Of a stretch of 64,000 bases of DNA, positions 1 through 9,217 are shown one piece after another. The stretch is from NCBI GenBank assembly GCA_016188575.1, contig JACPHN010000068.1, positions 92,082 through 156,081 of the forward strand, given 5' to 3'. The DNA comes from Candidatus Schekmanbacteria bacterium (GTDB lineage Bacteria > CSSED10-310 > JACPHN01). The first letter of the stretch is position 1; the number at the start of each line of letters is the position of its first letter. The notes beneath the pieces were generated by a model that worked only from the letters and a program-made list of their open reading frames with translations, did no database searches and had not been told where the DNA came from. Both the position numbers and the translations under genes were made by a program.

Positions 1-1
1 G

Positions 2-196
2 GACATTCCAGCGGAAATCGCCGCGGGGCGGTTCGCGGCGCTACACGGCTGGCTCCGCGACAACATCTACCAGCACGGCAAGATGTTTACTCCAGCGGAG
101 CTGGCCATGCGCGCGACCGGTAAGCCCATGTCGGTGGAGCCGTTCATCCGCTACCTGCGCGCGAAGTACGGCCGCCTGTACGGAGTGGCGCTTTGA
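2..196 (+). CDS. Metallocarboxypeptidase Taq (M32 family), C-terminal fragment
   Basis: Only the last 64 codons are in the window; the gene enters from the left edge and stops with TGA at 194-196. The visible tail reads LHGWLRDNIYQHG, then FTPAELAMRATG, then FIRYLRAKYGRLYG. This is the conserved C-terminal end of M32 (Taq-type) zinc carboxypeptidases, cytosolic enzymes that trim C-terminal residues from peptides. The HEXXH zinc site lies outside the window, so activity cannot be judged. The next gene is convergent on the minus strand. Confidence 0.8.
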   Translation, partial: DIPAEIAAGRFAALHGWLRDNIYQHGKMFTPAELAMRATGKPMSVEPFIRYLRAKYGRLYGVAL

Positions 197-244
197 GCGT
201 TGGTGCCGAGCAAGTGCGCGGCCCGACCCCGTCCCGGCCCGCGG

Positions 245-1348
245 TCAGGCCATCCTGGCCGTCTCGGCGTGGGTGTCCTCGGCCAGCTCGACCACGGCAG
301 TTGGCGCGCCCGCGGCCTCCTCGACCACCCGGCGTGTACCCGGCGCGGCGATGAAAATGAGGCCCATGCCCGCCTCGAGCTCCAGCGTCTCCGGTGGACT
401 ATAGACCCACGATCCGTCCGGCCTCCGGACGGCCATCAGCAATAGCCCCGTAATCGCCTGCCCGTGCAGTGCGGCGACGGTGGCTCCATCCAGATCGGAG
501 CCCGCGCCGATCGTGACCTCTTCGACCCGCAGCCGCCGTTCGCGATCCCGGAGCATCTGATCGAGAAAGGTGACGACCGCCGGCCGCACCAGCTCGCTCA
601 CCAGGCGCAGGCCGCCGATCCGGTTGGGGGAAACGACCGCATTCGCGCCGGCCTTCACGAGCTTGTGCTGCTCAGCATCGTTGACGCAGCGCGTGACAAT
701 GCGCATGCTGGGATTGAGCTGGCGAGCGGTAAACGTCACGACCAAGTTGTCCTTGTCACCGCTGATGCACGCGACCAGACCTGCCGCGCGCTCGACGCCC
801 GCCCGATGCAGCACATCGTCAGACGTGGCGTCGCCGATGACGACCGCAAACTCGCGCCCGAGCATGTCGTACAGCGCCTGAGCACGCCCGGGATCCAGTT
901 CTACCAGAACGAAAGGCCGCCCGGTCTGGTCGAGCTCGCGGACGACGTACTCACCGGTATTGCCGCCACCGCAGACGATGACGTGGTTGCTCATCTTGCC
1001 GATCTGGCGGGTCATGCGTCGCCTCCACATGATGCGGTCCAGGGTTCCTTCGACGGCAAATGCCGTAACTGCCGAGAAAAAATACACGAATGTTCCGACT
1101 CCTACCAGCAGGAGCAAGACGGTGAACGCGCGGACCGCCGTTCCGGACAGGTCGACGACCGCGGTGTAGCCGACGGTAGTCAATGTGATCGTGGTCATGT
1201 ACATGGCGTCGAGCCACGTTGTGGTCGGGCCGCCGAGGCCATAGTAGCCGATAGTGCCGGCGGCGAAAATGAGCAGGACGGCGCATGCGGATCGCACCAG
1301 TGCACGACTGCCGTGACCGTGACCGGGTGCTGTGCTGGGGTTTAACAT
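245..1348 (-). CDS. TrkA/RCK-type potassium channel protein
   Basis: A 367-residue inner-membrane potassium channel of the two-TM plus RCK layout. TM1 lies at about residues 18-38, a pore loop with the filter TTVGYT at 57-62, and TM2 at about 74-98. A cytosolic Rossmann RCK/TrkA-N domain follows, starting with NHVIVCGGGNTGEYV near residue 119, and a TrkA-C-like domain fills about 265-345. The filter ends in Thr where many channels have Gly (TVGYG). TVGYT/TVGYR variants occur in bacterial members, so it is probably still a channel. The family gates K+ flux in response to ligands bound at the RCK domain. Start ATG at 1348 gives a short polar N-terminus before TM1. Confidence 0.85.
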   Translation of the reverse strand: MLNPSTAPGHGHGSRALVRSACAVLLIFAAGTIGYYGLGGPTTTWLDAMYMTTITLTTVGYTAVVDLSGTAVRAFTVLLLLVGVGTFVYFFSAVTAFAVEGTLDRIMWRRRMTRQIGKMSNHVIVCGGGNTGEYVVRELDQTGRPFVLVELDPGRAQALYDMLGREFAVVIGDATSDDVLHRAGVERAAGLVACISGDKDNLVVTFTARQLNPSMRIVTRCVNDAEQHKLVKAGANAVVSPNRIGGLRLVSELVRPAVVTFLDQMLRDRERRLRVEEVTIGAGSDLDGATVAALHGQAITGLLLMAVRRPDGSWVYSPPETLELEAGMGLIFIAAPGTRRVVEEAAGAPTAVVELAEDTHAETARMA

Positions 1349-1866
1349 GACGTGAAGGCCTCGCGATAGGGCGGCATATGCGCAGCCAGCCGCGATGCGG
1401 CGCGGCCGTGGCAGGCACTGTACGGTTCCGCGGGCGCGGTTGCAAGCGGGGGGGAGGGGCCGACGCCGTCCAGCCGGTGGATACAGGTCGAGGCGATCGC
1501 GCGCAGGCCTCAGGAATCACTGCGACTTGGCGGATTATCGCCAATTATGTGCGCGAGCCTCGCCGCGTTCCGCAGTTTTCCGGCGTCGGCCGAATGTCGG
1601 GTGATGCTCTCTTACAACTGTCGCTGGCGCCCCCTCCCTGCCTCCCCCCGCAAGCGGGGGGAGGTGAGGTGGGGGGCAGCATGCCACGCGCTTTGCGCTC
1701 GCCAGGGTGTAAAGGACATTCGGCCGACGCCAGTTTTCCCATCCACCGCCACGCCGCCTCGCACGGAATGCTCCAGGGAGCCTGTCTCGCTCGTGGTCCA
1801 AGACTTGCATTGGTATTTTCGGACTGCCGAAATTCACCGTTCATCGTCAACCTGCGGAGTACACGC
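1349..1866. other. Intergenic region without a supported gene
   Basis: This 518-base divergent interval separates the K+ channel gene (minus) from the large secreted protein (plus), so it should hold promoters for both. Reading frames here have no recognisable protein content. It contains a palindromic element at 1583-1731, described separately. The open frame of the secreted protein extends upstream to about 1378, but that extension encodes the repeat and is not a plausible protein start. Confidence 0.6.
1583..1731. repeat. MITE-like element with perfect 17-bp terminal inverted repeats
   Basis: The left end ggcgtcggccgaatgtc (1583-1599) is the exact reverse complement of the right end at 1715-1731. 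Inside is a GC-rich palindromic core, ccccccgcaagcgggggg (about 1647-1664), followed by ggtgaggtgggg. The same core plus the stretch gcgctttgcgctcg recurs in altered form at 32610-32742 and 49490-49618. The size (149 bp), the TIRs and the lack of coding capacity fit a non-autonomous insertion or REP-type element. Confidence 0.7.
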
Positions 1867-4800
1867 ATGAAGACCTCCCTGGACCGCCGGCAAGGTACCG
1901 GCCGTCTGACCTCCCTGCACACCTTCTCCCTGCTCGCCCTCGCCGCTCTCTCCGGAACCGTGCTTCCCCTGCACCCCGCGCCACCCGCCGCCGCGGGCGC
2001 CGCGGATTTCGTGACGGTCACCTACCAGAACGGCATGGCACCGGACGCCTCCTACGGCGGCGCTGCTGACACCTTCCTCACCACCTGGAACGGCAACACG
2101 TCAGCAAACCTCGGGGGCTCGGATCATCTTTGGTTGAGCCGGCAAGGCGGTGCAACGAGCTCACGCCCCGTCATCGGCTTCGCCCTGGACGCCGGGATTC
2201 CCGATGGTGCCCACGTCGAATCCGCCTTCCTCGAGCTCTACGCGTACGATGGCGGCTACGATGGCGGCGCGCGGACGGCAACCGCGCATCTTTGCCTGCA
2301 GCCATGGATCGAGGGCACCGGTACGGACCTCTTTGCCACCGATCCAAACGGAGCAACCTGGATCGAGGCTCAGCCCGAGGTGCCCTGGGTAACCCCGGGG
2401 GGCACGTTCGACGTGGCCCCGCTGGACTCCGTCACCGTCGGCTCCGACCCGGACGGCTGGGTGCGACTCGACGTTACCGCCGCAGTTCGCGCCTGGCACA
2501 CGGGCACGACGCCAAACTACGGCATCGTCATTGACACTCCGGACGGCGACTGGCTCTACCATGAGCTCCGCTCGAGCGAATTCGCCGTGGCCGCGCAGCG
2601 CCCCCGACTCGTCGTCACCTACGACCCGGACGCCGAGCCCGTGCCGTTGCCGCCTATCGTCTCGCTCACCAGCCCCGTAAGCGGCATGGTTTACCAGGCG
2701 CCCGCTACCATCACCGTTGCGGCCGAGGCACGGGACGAGGACGGTACCGTGCAGTCGGTCTCCTTCGCATCCAGCGCCGGCGACCTCGGAGCTGTGTCCG
2801 TCCCGCCGTACACCGTCAAGTGGGCAGGCGTCGCCGCAGGAACCTACGACATCTGGGCCACCGCGACGGATGACGGCGGCCTGCTCGGCGTTTCCCAGAC
2901 CGTGACCATTCGGGTCGTGGACAAGCTCGCCTTCGCGCTCAGCCTGGACCCGGCGGCAGTGACTCTCGCACCGAGCCAGGCCGCCACCGTGGACGTCACG
3001 ATCACGCGCGACCCGGGATTTGCGGAGCCGGTAACGATCAGCGTCGACAACGCCCCGGCAGGCGTGCAAGTAGACGTCGCCCCCGAGGTCGTTCCTCCCG
3101 ATCGGAGCAACGCTGTGATCTCGCTCGCAGCCGCCGGCAGCGCCGCTCCGGGCCAGTACACCCTGACCGTGAGTGCCCTGTCGGATACCGCCGCCCAGGC
3201 CGCGAGCCTCCTGCTTACGGTCTCCGACTCCCCTGAGCAACCTGGCTTCCAAACCCACCCCGCGGTCACGCACCGCGGCGGTCAATCCTTCGTCACGTGG
3301 ACTGAAAACGCCGCCGAACGCGGCGAGCACTATCGCGTCTATCGCCACTGGGAGCCGATCACGGCCCAAAACCTGACGGCCGCCCGGTTGTTGCGGGAAA
3401 CGCCTGAGGGAACGAGCCGTTTCTACGCGGACTCCCGCGTGGACTACGCCAGCGCTACCGGCTGGGCGCCGAGATACCTCGAGCATTTCGTCATCGAGGA
3501 CGGCGGCAGCGAGCTCGCGGACGGCGTCGGGCTGCTCGTGTGGACCGTGGATGAGCAGGACGTGCCGGCTGGCCAGTCCCGGACCGGCTACTACGCGGTG
3601 ACCTACGTCAGCCCGCAGGGCATCGAAACGTTTGCGAACGGTGACGCCAGCGCCGCCATTTCTGGCGAGAGCGTCGCCGCGCCCGTACCCGTGCGCGTCG
3701 CGGAAAGCGCCGAGGGCGGCGTGCTCTTCCTGCAATACATGAACCTCGCCGCCTGGAACCCGACGTTCCACGCGCCGCACGAGGCCAACGGATATTACGG
3801 GTACGATCCCGCAGACCCGGCTGTCGCCGAGGCGATCCAGTACGCATACACCTACACGGTTGGGCGCCCGTCGGCTTCCCAATGCGGTGGTTCCGTGCCG
3901 GCATCGCTGCCGGTAGTCGTGCTCTTGCACGGTTGGGCGGGCGACACCTATGCGGCCGACTGGGCGGGGAGCCATTATTACTGCGCCCTCGAAATCCGGC
4001 CCATCGACGTCTCGGAGACGTGGTTCTTCGGTTTCGCCCGCGAGACTGATTATCGCTCCTACGCAGCGCCGCAACCCGGCGATCAGATCGCCAATTTCAC
4101 CGAGCAGCGCGTGCTGCGCATGGTGTACGACCTGCTGCGCGACGGCGAGCTCGGTACCCAGGCGGATCCACGGCGCGTCTACGTGTACGGCGGATCGATG
4201 GGCGGCAGCGGCGCCCTGGCCTTTGCCCTGCGCTATCCGACCGTTTTCGCCGCGGCGTACGCCGCGCAGGGAATGACGAGCTACGCCACTTCGGGGGATG
4301 CCGGAGGCACCGACTGGCGGCTGGACGTCGCGCCGAAGTGGGGCGACCCGGCCGACGATTTGCCGGTCTCAATTAGTGCTCCGGCAGACTGGGCCACTTC
4401 GCTGGCGCGCTTCAACGGCACCGGCGTGTGGAGCTGGCAGAATCATCAGCGCTGGATTGCCGCGCCACCAGCCGGCGACGTCGTGCCATTCGGCGTTACC
4501 CATGGGATGCAGGACAACGTCATCGAGTGGGAGACTCAGGGCCAACCGCTCTACGGCGTCGCGGACGGCGTCCCGTTGCCCTGGGGAGGAGCGGTGACCA
4601 ACGACGGGCACACCTGGCCGGGGTTCATCGGTCTGCCCCCCACGCTTGCCGTCAATGGGGCGCTCACGCCGTTCCAGGGCATGACCGTCGTTGTCAACGA
4701 GACGGTGCCCGCGTTTTCGGGCGCGAGCGGCAATCTCGCGAGCCCACCGGCGCAACCCGGTAGCTACAATCACACCCTGGAGTGGTCGGCGAGCTGGCAC

Positions 4801-7725
4801 CTCTGGGATCTGTCCCCGGTTGATGAGGATCTGCGCTGGGAAATGTCGATCCGCACGACGGACGGGTCGCGCCAGACCGTCGACGTGACGCCGCAGCGCA
4901 CGTCGCGCTTCCAGCCCGCGCCGGAAACCGCCGTGAGCTGGACCGCGTACGCGATCGGCAGCGGCGAGGTGCTCGCGCAGGGAAGCGCGCTGGCCGGCGA
5001 TGGCGGCCGGGTAACGGTGCCGGCGGTGCCGGTCGACGGGACGGGAACCCGCCTCGTGCTCGAAGTGGCGGCATGCACGGCCGCGGGAGCACCAGTGGCG
5101 GCGGTGGATGTGCGCGAGCCAGGTGGCGCCGACCGGGGACGGGAGCTCGTCAGGATTGGGGTGCCCCTGCCCTACGAGGCCGGTGCGACCGCACCTGCGG
5201 GTTGGGCGGTGATCGCACCGTCGGGCGCGGTCGTGCCGAGCCAATTCACGGTGCGCGCGACCTGGGGTCCGAGCACGGACGTCACGGCGCCGGCGCGCTG
5301 GGTCGACGGCGAATTCGTGGCGGAGCCAATGACGGCGTGGAGCGAGTCCAGGTACCAGATCGTTGCGCTGGCGAGCAACACGTGCGACGTCGCGCCGATC
5401 GACGTTCAAGAAGCGTCTGATCGGATTGCGATCGATACCGGCGCCGCCCGCTTTGAAGTCTCCACGGCGCGCGCCACGGTGCTCGGCGAGATTCGCCTCG
5501 CGGGCACTGCCGGGGCCATCGCCGGCGCGGGCGACAGCGGCGACGGCGGCATCGCCATCCGCACGGTCGGCGGTGAGACCCTGATCTCCAGCCGCGACGC
5601 CGAGCTGTTGTCCACCGAGGTCGTGCGCCGGGGCGCGGCCGCGGTCACGCTCCATCAGCGCCTCGCCTTTTCCGACCCCCGCCTCGTCGACGAGCGCCGT
5701 GGCACCGATCGCAGCGAAGTCTACACGAGCGGGGTTCCCTGGCTGTACGCGGAGTCCGAGGCCTACGGACAGCGGCTGTGGATCGACGTCTGGTCGACCT
5801 TTACGCGCGGCTCCGCGACCGCTCACCTCCGTGTGTCCATTCGCAACCCCAACACCTGCCTGGTGAAAAAGTCGGGCAACATCGAGTGCGGCTCCGTGTC
5901 GTCGCTGAACTCGGTGTACGTCGGCGATCTCGCCGTGCGCCTGCCGGTACGCCTTGCCGCGGACGGCAGTGGTGCTCTGAGCTACGCATCCGGCGAGGGA
6001 AGCGGGCAAGTCGCGGAGCGCGTGGTGCTGGCGCAGCACGGATCGGGACTCGACGGCTGGCAGTACTACGCGCAGCTCGCCGGAGAATGGGAGCGCAACG
6101 CGCGCCATCTGCAATACCGAGGCTACCGGCTTGATGACGACGGGGAGACGGTCGCCAGCGGCGATCAATCAGCGGGGTGGCTGGCCCTTGGCGACGCCGC
6201 CGCCACCGTGGGGCTGGGAGTCGCGGACGCCTGGAAGCGATTTCCGGTGGTGCTGCGCGGGGACGTCTCGGCGAGCGTCGTCGAAGCGGCGCTCCTGCCC
6301 CAGGACGACTGGTCCGAACCGCACAGCCTGCGCGCCGGTGAAGCGCGCACCTACGACGTCATGATCAGCGTCGGCGGGGCCGAGGGCGCGATGCCCGCGC
6401 CCTCGGCGATGGCCACCGCCCAGACCGGGCTACAGTCTCCGTTGCGGTGGCATCTTGACGACTCGACCTGGATCGGCTCGGGCCTGGTCCCCGAGTTTGC
6501 TTCCTGGGGCGCCGACGAGGCGCACGACTTGTGGAACGAGGTATCTGTAAACGTCGAGCTCAGCCGGCGCAACGCGGCGGGAAGCGGCTATTCGCCCTCG
6601 AGCCTCGTCGAGTCGCGTGAGCGCTACCACCTCTGGGGTGCCGATGTGGCCGGCTATCTGATCAATGATAACGAGCAGAAGACGTCCACGGACCTGTCCA
6701 AGTACTCCCAGTACGCGGGATTTCTCGTGCAGGCTCTGCGCTCCCCGTTCCGCGAGATCAACGCGGACCTCGGCGTGCCCCTGTCCGACGCCTGGTGGGA
6801 GCTCGCCGTGGACGCCGGGCGCGCCCAGGCCGACACGGGCTACCTGGTGCAACCGTTCATGGAAAGTGGGTCGTGGTACATTGGCGTAAACTTCGCTCAT
6901 TGCTATCACGAGCAGAGCATGGCGCTCGATTTCCCGCGTGGCAGCGGATTCGGTTGCGACTTCCAAGGGGACATCCGCGGGCTGGCGCTGCTCGGCTTCC
7001 TGACGGGCTACGAACCGGCGCTGGAGGCCTTAAAGGCGCATACGCGCTATGTGCTGAATCACGCCGGGGTGCCCGCGGGCGGCGTCGGCTGGAGCCGGGG
7101 CATGGCGACGCGTCTGGACGCGCTGCTGGCCGCCTACCAGACCACGGGAGACGCCGCGGTCCTGGAGCAGTCGGTCGCCCTGTTGGCGGCGACCGGCACG
7201 GGGGACGCTTCGGGCTACCTGCAGTGCCCGTGCCCGGCCGCGTCTTCGGGTCAATACGTCGAGCTGCAGACCGGCGGACAGTTCTTGCTGGCGCTGGTGC
7301 GGTGGCAGCGAGAGCTCGCCGTGTTGGCGTCGCGCAACCTGGCGTACGCGAGCGTGCGGGATCACGTTGCGGCGCAAGTCGCCGCGCATGCCGAGTGGCT
7401 GGCTAGCCGGGTCTTGATTGCTGGCGACGCCGCCGACGAGGCGTTCGTGCCGTACTGGTGGTACTGGAACGACACCTCGGGGGCGAATGGCCAGGCGTCC
7501 TACTCGGCGTACTCGTTGATGCTTGCGGACGGCCTGGCTGCCGCCGCGGGCGTCACGGGCAGCGCGGCTCACAGCGATGCGGCGGCGCGCCTGTACAACG
7601 GCGCGGTGCGGCATTCGTTCGGCTGGGGCTGGACCTACGGCGTCTACTCGACAATCAACGAGGCGGGCAAGTTCGCCACGTTTGGCGCGGAGGTCGTGCG
7701 GCTCGACAGCGCCGCTAGCCGCTAG
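1867..7725 (+). CDS. Large secreted protein: DNRLRE-like, esterase-like and rhamnogalacturonan-lyase-like modules
   Basis: 1,952 residues from ATG 1867, chosen because a signal peptide follows immediately (basic start, hydrophobic LLALAALSGTVL, Ala-rich cleavage zone near 40-46). Residues about 47-265 resemble the DNRLRE carbohydrate-binding fold. About 270-370 and 370-470 are Ig-like beta modules. The segment around 600-900 is an alpha/beta-hydrolase of the PHB-depolymerase/esterase type, with a VVVLLHGWAGD oxyanion region near 688 and nucleophile elbow GGSMGG with Ser777. From about 1090 the chain resembles the PcRGLX/YetA exo-rhamnogalacturonan lyase fold: RIFT barrel, then beta-sandwich, then a helical toroid to the end. 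A role in degrading pectin-like polysaccharide is inferred. A GC hairpin follows the stop codon. Domain borders are approximate. Confidence 0.7.
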   Translation: MKTSLDRRQGTGRLTSLHTFSLLALAALSGTVLPLHPAPPAAAGAADFVTVTYQNGMAPDASYGGAADTFLTTWNGNTSANLGGSDHLWLSRQGGATSSRPVIGFALDAGIPDGAHVESAFLELYAYDGGYDGGARTATAHLCLQPWIEGTGTDLFATDPNGATWIEAQPEVPWVTPGGTFDVAPLDSVTVGSDPDGWVRLDVTAAVRAWHTGTTPNYGIVIDTPDGDWLYHELRSSEFAVAAQRPRLVVTYDPDAEPVPLPPIVSLTSPVSGMVYQAPATITVAAEARDEDGTVQSVSFASSAGDLGAVSVPPYTVKWAGVAAGTYDIWATATDDGGLLGVSQTVTIRVVDKLAFALSLDPAAVTLAPSQAATVDVTITRDPGFAEPVTISVDNAPAGVQVDVAPEVVPPDRSNAVISLAAAGSAAPGQYTLTVSALSDTAAQAASLLLTVSDSPEQPGFQTHPAVTHRGGQSFVTWTENAAERGEHYRVYRHWEPITAQNLTAARLLRETPEGTSRFYADSRVDYASATGWAPRYLEHFVIEDGGSELADGVGLLVWTVDEQDVPAGQSRTGYYAVTYVSPQGIETFANGDASAAISGESVAAPVPVRVAESAEGGVLFLQYMNLAAWNPTFHAPHEANGYYGYDPADPAVAEAIQYAYTYTVGRPSASQCGGSVPASLPVVVLLHGWAGDTYAADWAGSHYYCALEIRPIDVSETWFFGFARETDYRSYAAPQPGDQIANFTEQRVLRMVYDLLRDGELGTQADPRRVYVYGGSMGGSGALAFALRYPTVFAAAYAAQGMTSYATSGDAGGTDWRLDVAPKWGDPADDLPVSISAPADWATSLARFNGTGVWSWQNHQRWIAAPPAGDVVPFGVTHGMQDNVIEWETQGQPLYGVADGVPLPWGGAVTNDGHTWPGFIGLPPTLAVNGALTPFQGMTVVVNETVPAFSGASGNLASPPAQPGSYNHTLEWSASWHLWDLSPVDEDLRWEMSIRTTDGSRQTVDVTPQRTSRFQPAPETAVSWTAYAIGSGEVLAQGSALAGDGGRVTVPAVPVDGTGTRLVLEVAACTAAGAPVAAVDVREPGGADRGRELVRIGVPLPYEAGATAPAGWAVIAPSGAVVPSQFTVRATWGPSTDVTAPARWVDGEFVAEPMTAWSESRYQIVALASNTCDVAPIDVQEASDRIAIDTGAARFEVSTARATVLGEIRLAGTAGAIAGAGDSGDGGIAIRTVGGETLISSRDAELLSTEVVRRGAAAVTLHQRLAFSDPRLVDERRGTDRSEVYTSGVPWLYAESEAYGQRLWIDVWSTFTRGSATAHLRVSIRNPNTCLVKKSGNIECGSVSSLNSVYVGDLAVRLPVRLAADGSGALSYASGEGSGQVAERVVLAQHGSGLDGWQYYAQLAGEWERNARHLQYRGYRLDDDGETVASGDQSAGWLALGDAAATVGLGVADAWKRFPVVLRGDVSASVVEAALLPQDDWSEPHSLRAGEARTYDVMISVGGAEGAMPAPSAMATAQTGLQSPLRWHLDDSTWIGSGLVPEFASWGADEAHDLWNEVSVNVELSRRNAAGSGYSPSSLVESRERYHLWGADVAGYLINDNEQKTSTDLSKYSQYAGFLVQALRSPFREINADLGVPLSDAWWELAVDAGRAQADTGYLVQPFMESGSWYIGVNFAHCYHEQSMALDFPRGSGFGCDFQGDIRGLALLGFLTGYEPALEALKAHTRYVLNHAGVPAGGVGWSRGMATRLDALLAAYQTTGDAAVLEQSVALLAATGTGDASGYLQCPCPAASSGQYVELQTGGQFLLALVRWQRELAVLASRNLAYASVRDHVAAQVAAHAEWLASRVLIAGDAADEAFVPYWWYWNDTSGANGQASYSAYSLMLADGLAAAAGVTGSAAHSDAAARLYNGAVRHSFGWGWTYGVYSTINEAGKFATFGAEVVRLDSAASR

Positions 7726-7753
7726 CCCGGCGACGCGACTGCGCCCACTCCCT

Positions 7754-7775
7754 CCTCCCCGCTTGCGCGGGGAGG
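7754..7775. terminator. GC-rich hairpin after the secreted lyase/esterase gene
   Basis: cctccccgc (7754-7762), loop ttgc, then gcggggagg (7767-7775). It lies 28 bases past the stop codon at 7725. There is no T-run, so it may be either a terminator-like stem or a short copy of the palindromic repeat family (compare 1647-1664 and 38362-38393). Confidence 0.4.
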
Positions 7776-7786
7776 GCGGGGTGCTT

Positions 7787-7905
7787 TCAGCGGTAGGTAT
7801 TTGAAAGGAAGCGCTCGGCCATCGCGTTGTCGTAGACCTTGCCCTGGTAGTAGCCTTCGCCCTCGGCGTAGGCGTGTGCGAGGACAATCCCGAGATCTCA
7901 TGCAA
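7787..7905 (-). pseudogene. Decayed coding fragment of unknown family
   Basis: On the minus strand a short frame ends LAHAYAEGEGYYQGKVYDN then AMAERFLSNTYR and a stop (TGA at 7789-7787). It looks like the C-terminus of a lost gene; no start or upstream frame survives. A closely similar stretch (about 36 bases, reverse complement of 7850-7885) occurs at 28217-28251 beside another gene remnant, so both may derive from the same lost family. The VYDNAMAE string weakly resembles IS3-type integrase ends. The family is not identified. Confidence 0.3.
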
Positions 7906-8326
7906 CGTGGTCCCGGAGCTCGTCCTCACGGGGATTCACCGCAGAGCGCGCAGGGGGCGCGGAGGAGCCCACTATTTCCTTCTCTGCGCTCTCCGCGGTG
8001 AATTTCCTGCCGACCCACTCCTACCAAACCTACAAGGTGAACCGTGAAACTCTCCACCACGCCGCCCAGAGCCGCCCATGAAAAAACCGAAGAGAGCCGC
8101 CGCTTGTAATACTTTCCCTTGACAGGGGTCGAGGGGGAGAAACGTGATTGCCAGGCGCATCGACGACGGTCAACAGCACTCCCTCGAGGCTGTCAAAAAC
8201 AGGGTTGTTCCAGAATTCGTTCAGCGGCGATCATCTCGGTTCTCCGAGATCGGGCACGAGCGCGTTGTTGCACCATTCGTGATCTCCCCCCTCTCTATTC
8301 ACCCGCAAGCGGGCGGAGGGGAAAAG
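7906..8326. other. Intergenic region with inverted repeats
   Basis: No gene is supported. 7934-7953 (attcaccgcagagcgcgcag) and 7982-8003 form an imperfect inverted pair of the accgcagag/ctctgcggt type often seen between bacterial genes. Another GC palindrome with core cccgcaagcggg lies near 8301-8312, just before the AT-rich methyltransferase gene. Confidence 0.5.
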
Positions 8327-9058
8327 TTACTTATCCTTGAGAACAAAGATAACCTCTAGTTGTCGCAGTCTGCCGTCTGTCTTGAGGGAAATATTGTATA
8401 TATTATGGACAATAAATCCATGGCTGTAAAAATCTGCAAGCGATTCGTGGAATAGCAGCTGACCATTATATGTCGGCTGAGTAATTATCTCTGAATACAC
8501 AAGTGTTACATTTGATCTGGAGAGAAAATCCCTTCCACCTCTGAGTACCATGTATTCTGCGCCTTGAACATCGAGCTTCAATATGTCTATACGCGGAATG
8601 CTCATCTCGCGAACGAAGGAATCAAGCGTCGTAAACTGCGCTATGATCTTTTCCTTCGTATTGAGCACTCCGTCTCCCCACGTCTCTTCTCCCCGTGTGT
8701 CGGTTTCGAGAAGAGAGTTTGTAACTGAGGCGACGTTTGAGTTGAAGGTGAGCTGTCCTGATGTGTCTGAAAGGCCGAAGTTGAATGTCTTGATCAGCGG
8801 ATCAGTCGATGTATTCTCCTTGAGGCGTTCAAATGACTTCGGGAAAGGCTCAAACGCATATATCGTGGCCTTTGGAAACAAGCTTCTGAACGAGAGGCTT
8901 AAATGGCCATGGTGAGCGCCGACGTCGAAAATTATCGGGCGCTCGATGTCCCGGCAAAGCCTGTGAATTTCGGAGAGCGGCTCTTTCTCAGACAATGTCA
9001 CTCTGGATATCCTATATCCGAGCTTGTTCGCTGTCTTCTGGATCAACTTTCTAATCAT
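8327..9058 (-). CDS. FkbM-family SAM-dependent methyltransferase
   Basis: The protein is about 243 residues from ATG 9058; an in-frame ATG 13 codons upstream (9097) is possible. FkbM enzymes O-methylate sugars or other hydroxyls. Visible motifs are IIFDVGAHHGHLSLSF (SAM-binding motif I), YAFEPFPKSFERL (acidic post-I), and ILKLDVQGAEYMVLRGG, the FkbM signature. The gene is strikingly AT-rich next to its GC-rich neighbours, which suggests recent acquisition. It is the last gene of the minus-strand glycan cluster and probably methylates a residue of that glycan. Confidence 0.85.
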   Translation of the reverse strand: MIRKLIQKTANKLGYRISRVTLSEKEPLSEIHRLCRDIERPIIFDVGAHHGHLSLSFRSLFPKATIYAFEPFPKSFERLKENTSTDPLIKTFNFGLSDTSGQLTFNSNVASVTNSLLETDTRGEETWGDGVLNTKEKIIAQFTTLDSFVREMSIPRIDILKLDVQGAEYMVLRGGRDFLSRSNVTLVYSEIITQPTYNGQLLFHESLADFYSHGFIVHNIYNISLKTDGRLRQLEVIFVLKDK

Positions 9059-9217
9059 TGTCGCTATCCGATCATCCTGTAATGAGAAACAGTACATTCA
9101 GAGATTCTGAATCGAGCCTGGAATCGTACCACTGGATCTGACGGGTGTCAAGACGGCCGGCGTGCGGCCTTTCGGGTTGTCGCCGAGTGTGCGACAACCC
9201 GCCCTGTTGGCAGCATC

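Noticed and set aside
7754..8312. GC palindromes as intrinsic terminators
   Set aside because: No T-runs follow and the cores match the dispersed repeat family, so a repeat is the simpler reading except possibly just after the stop at 7725.
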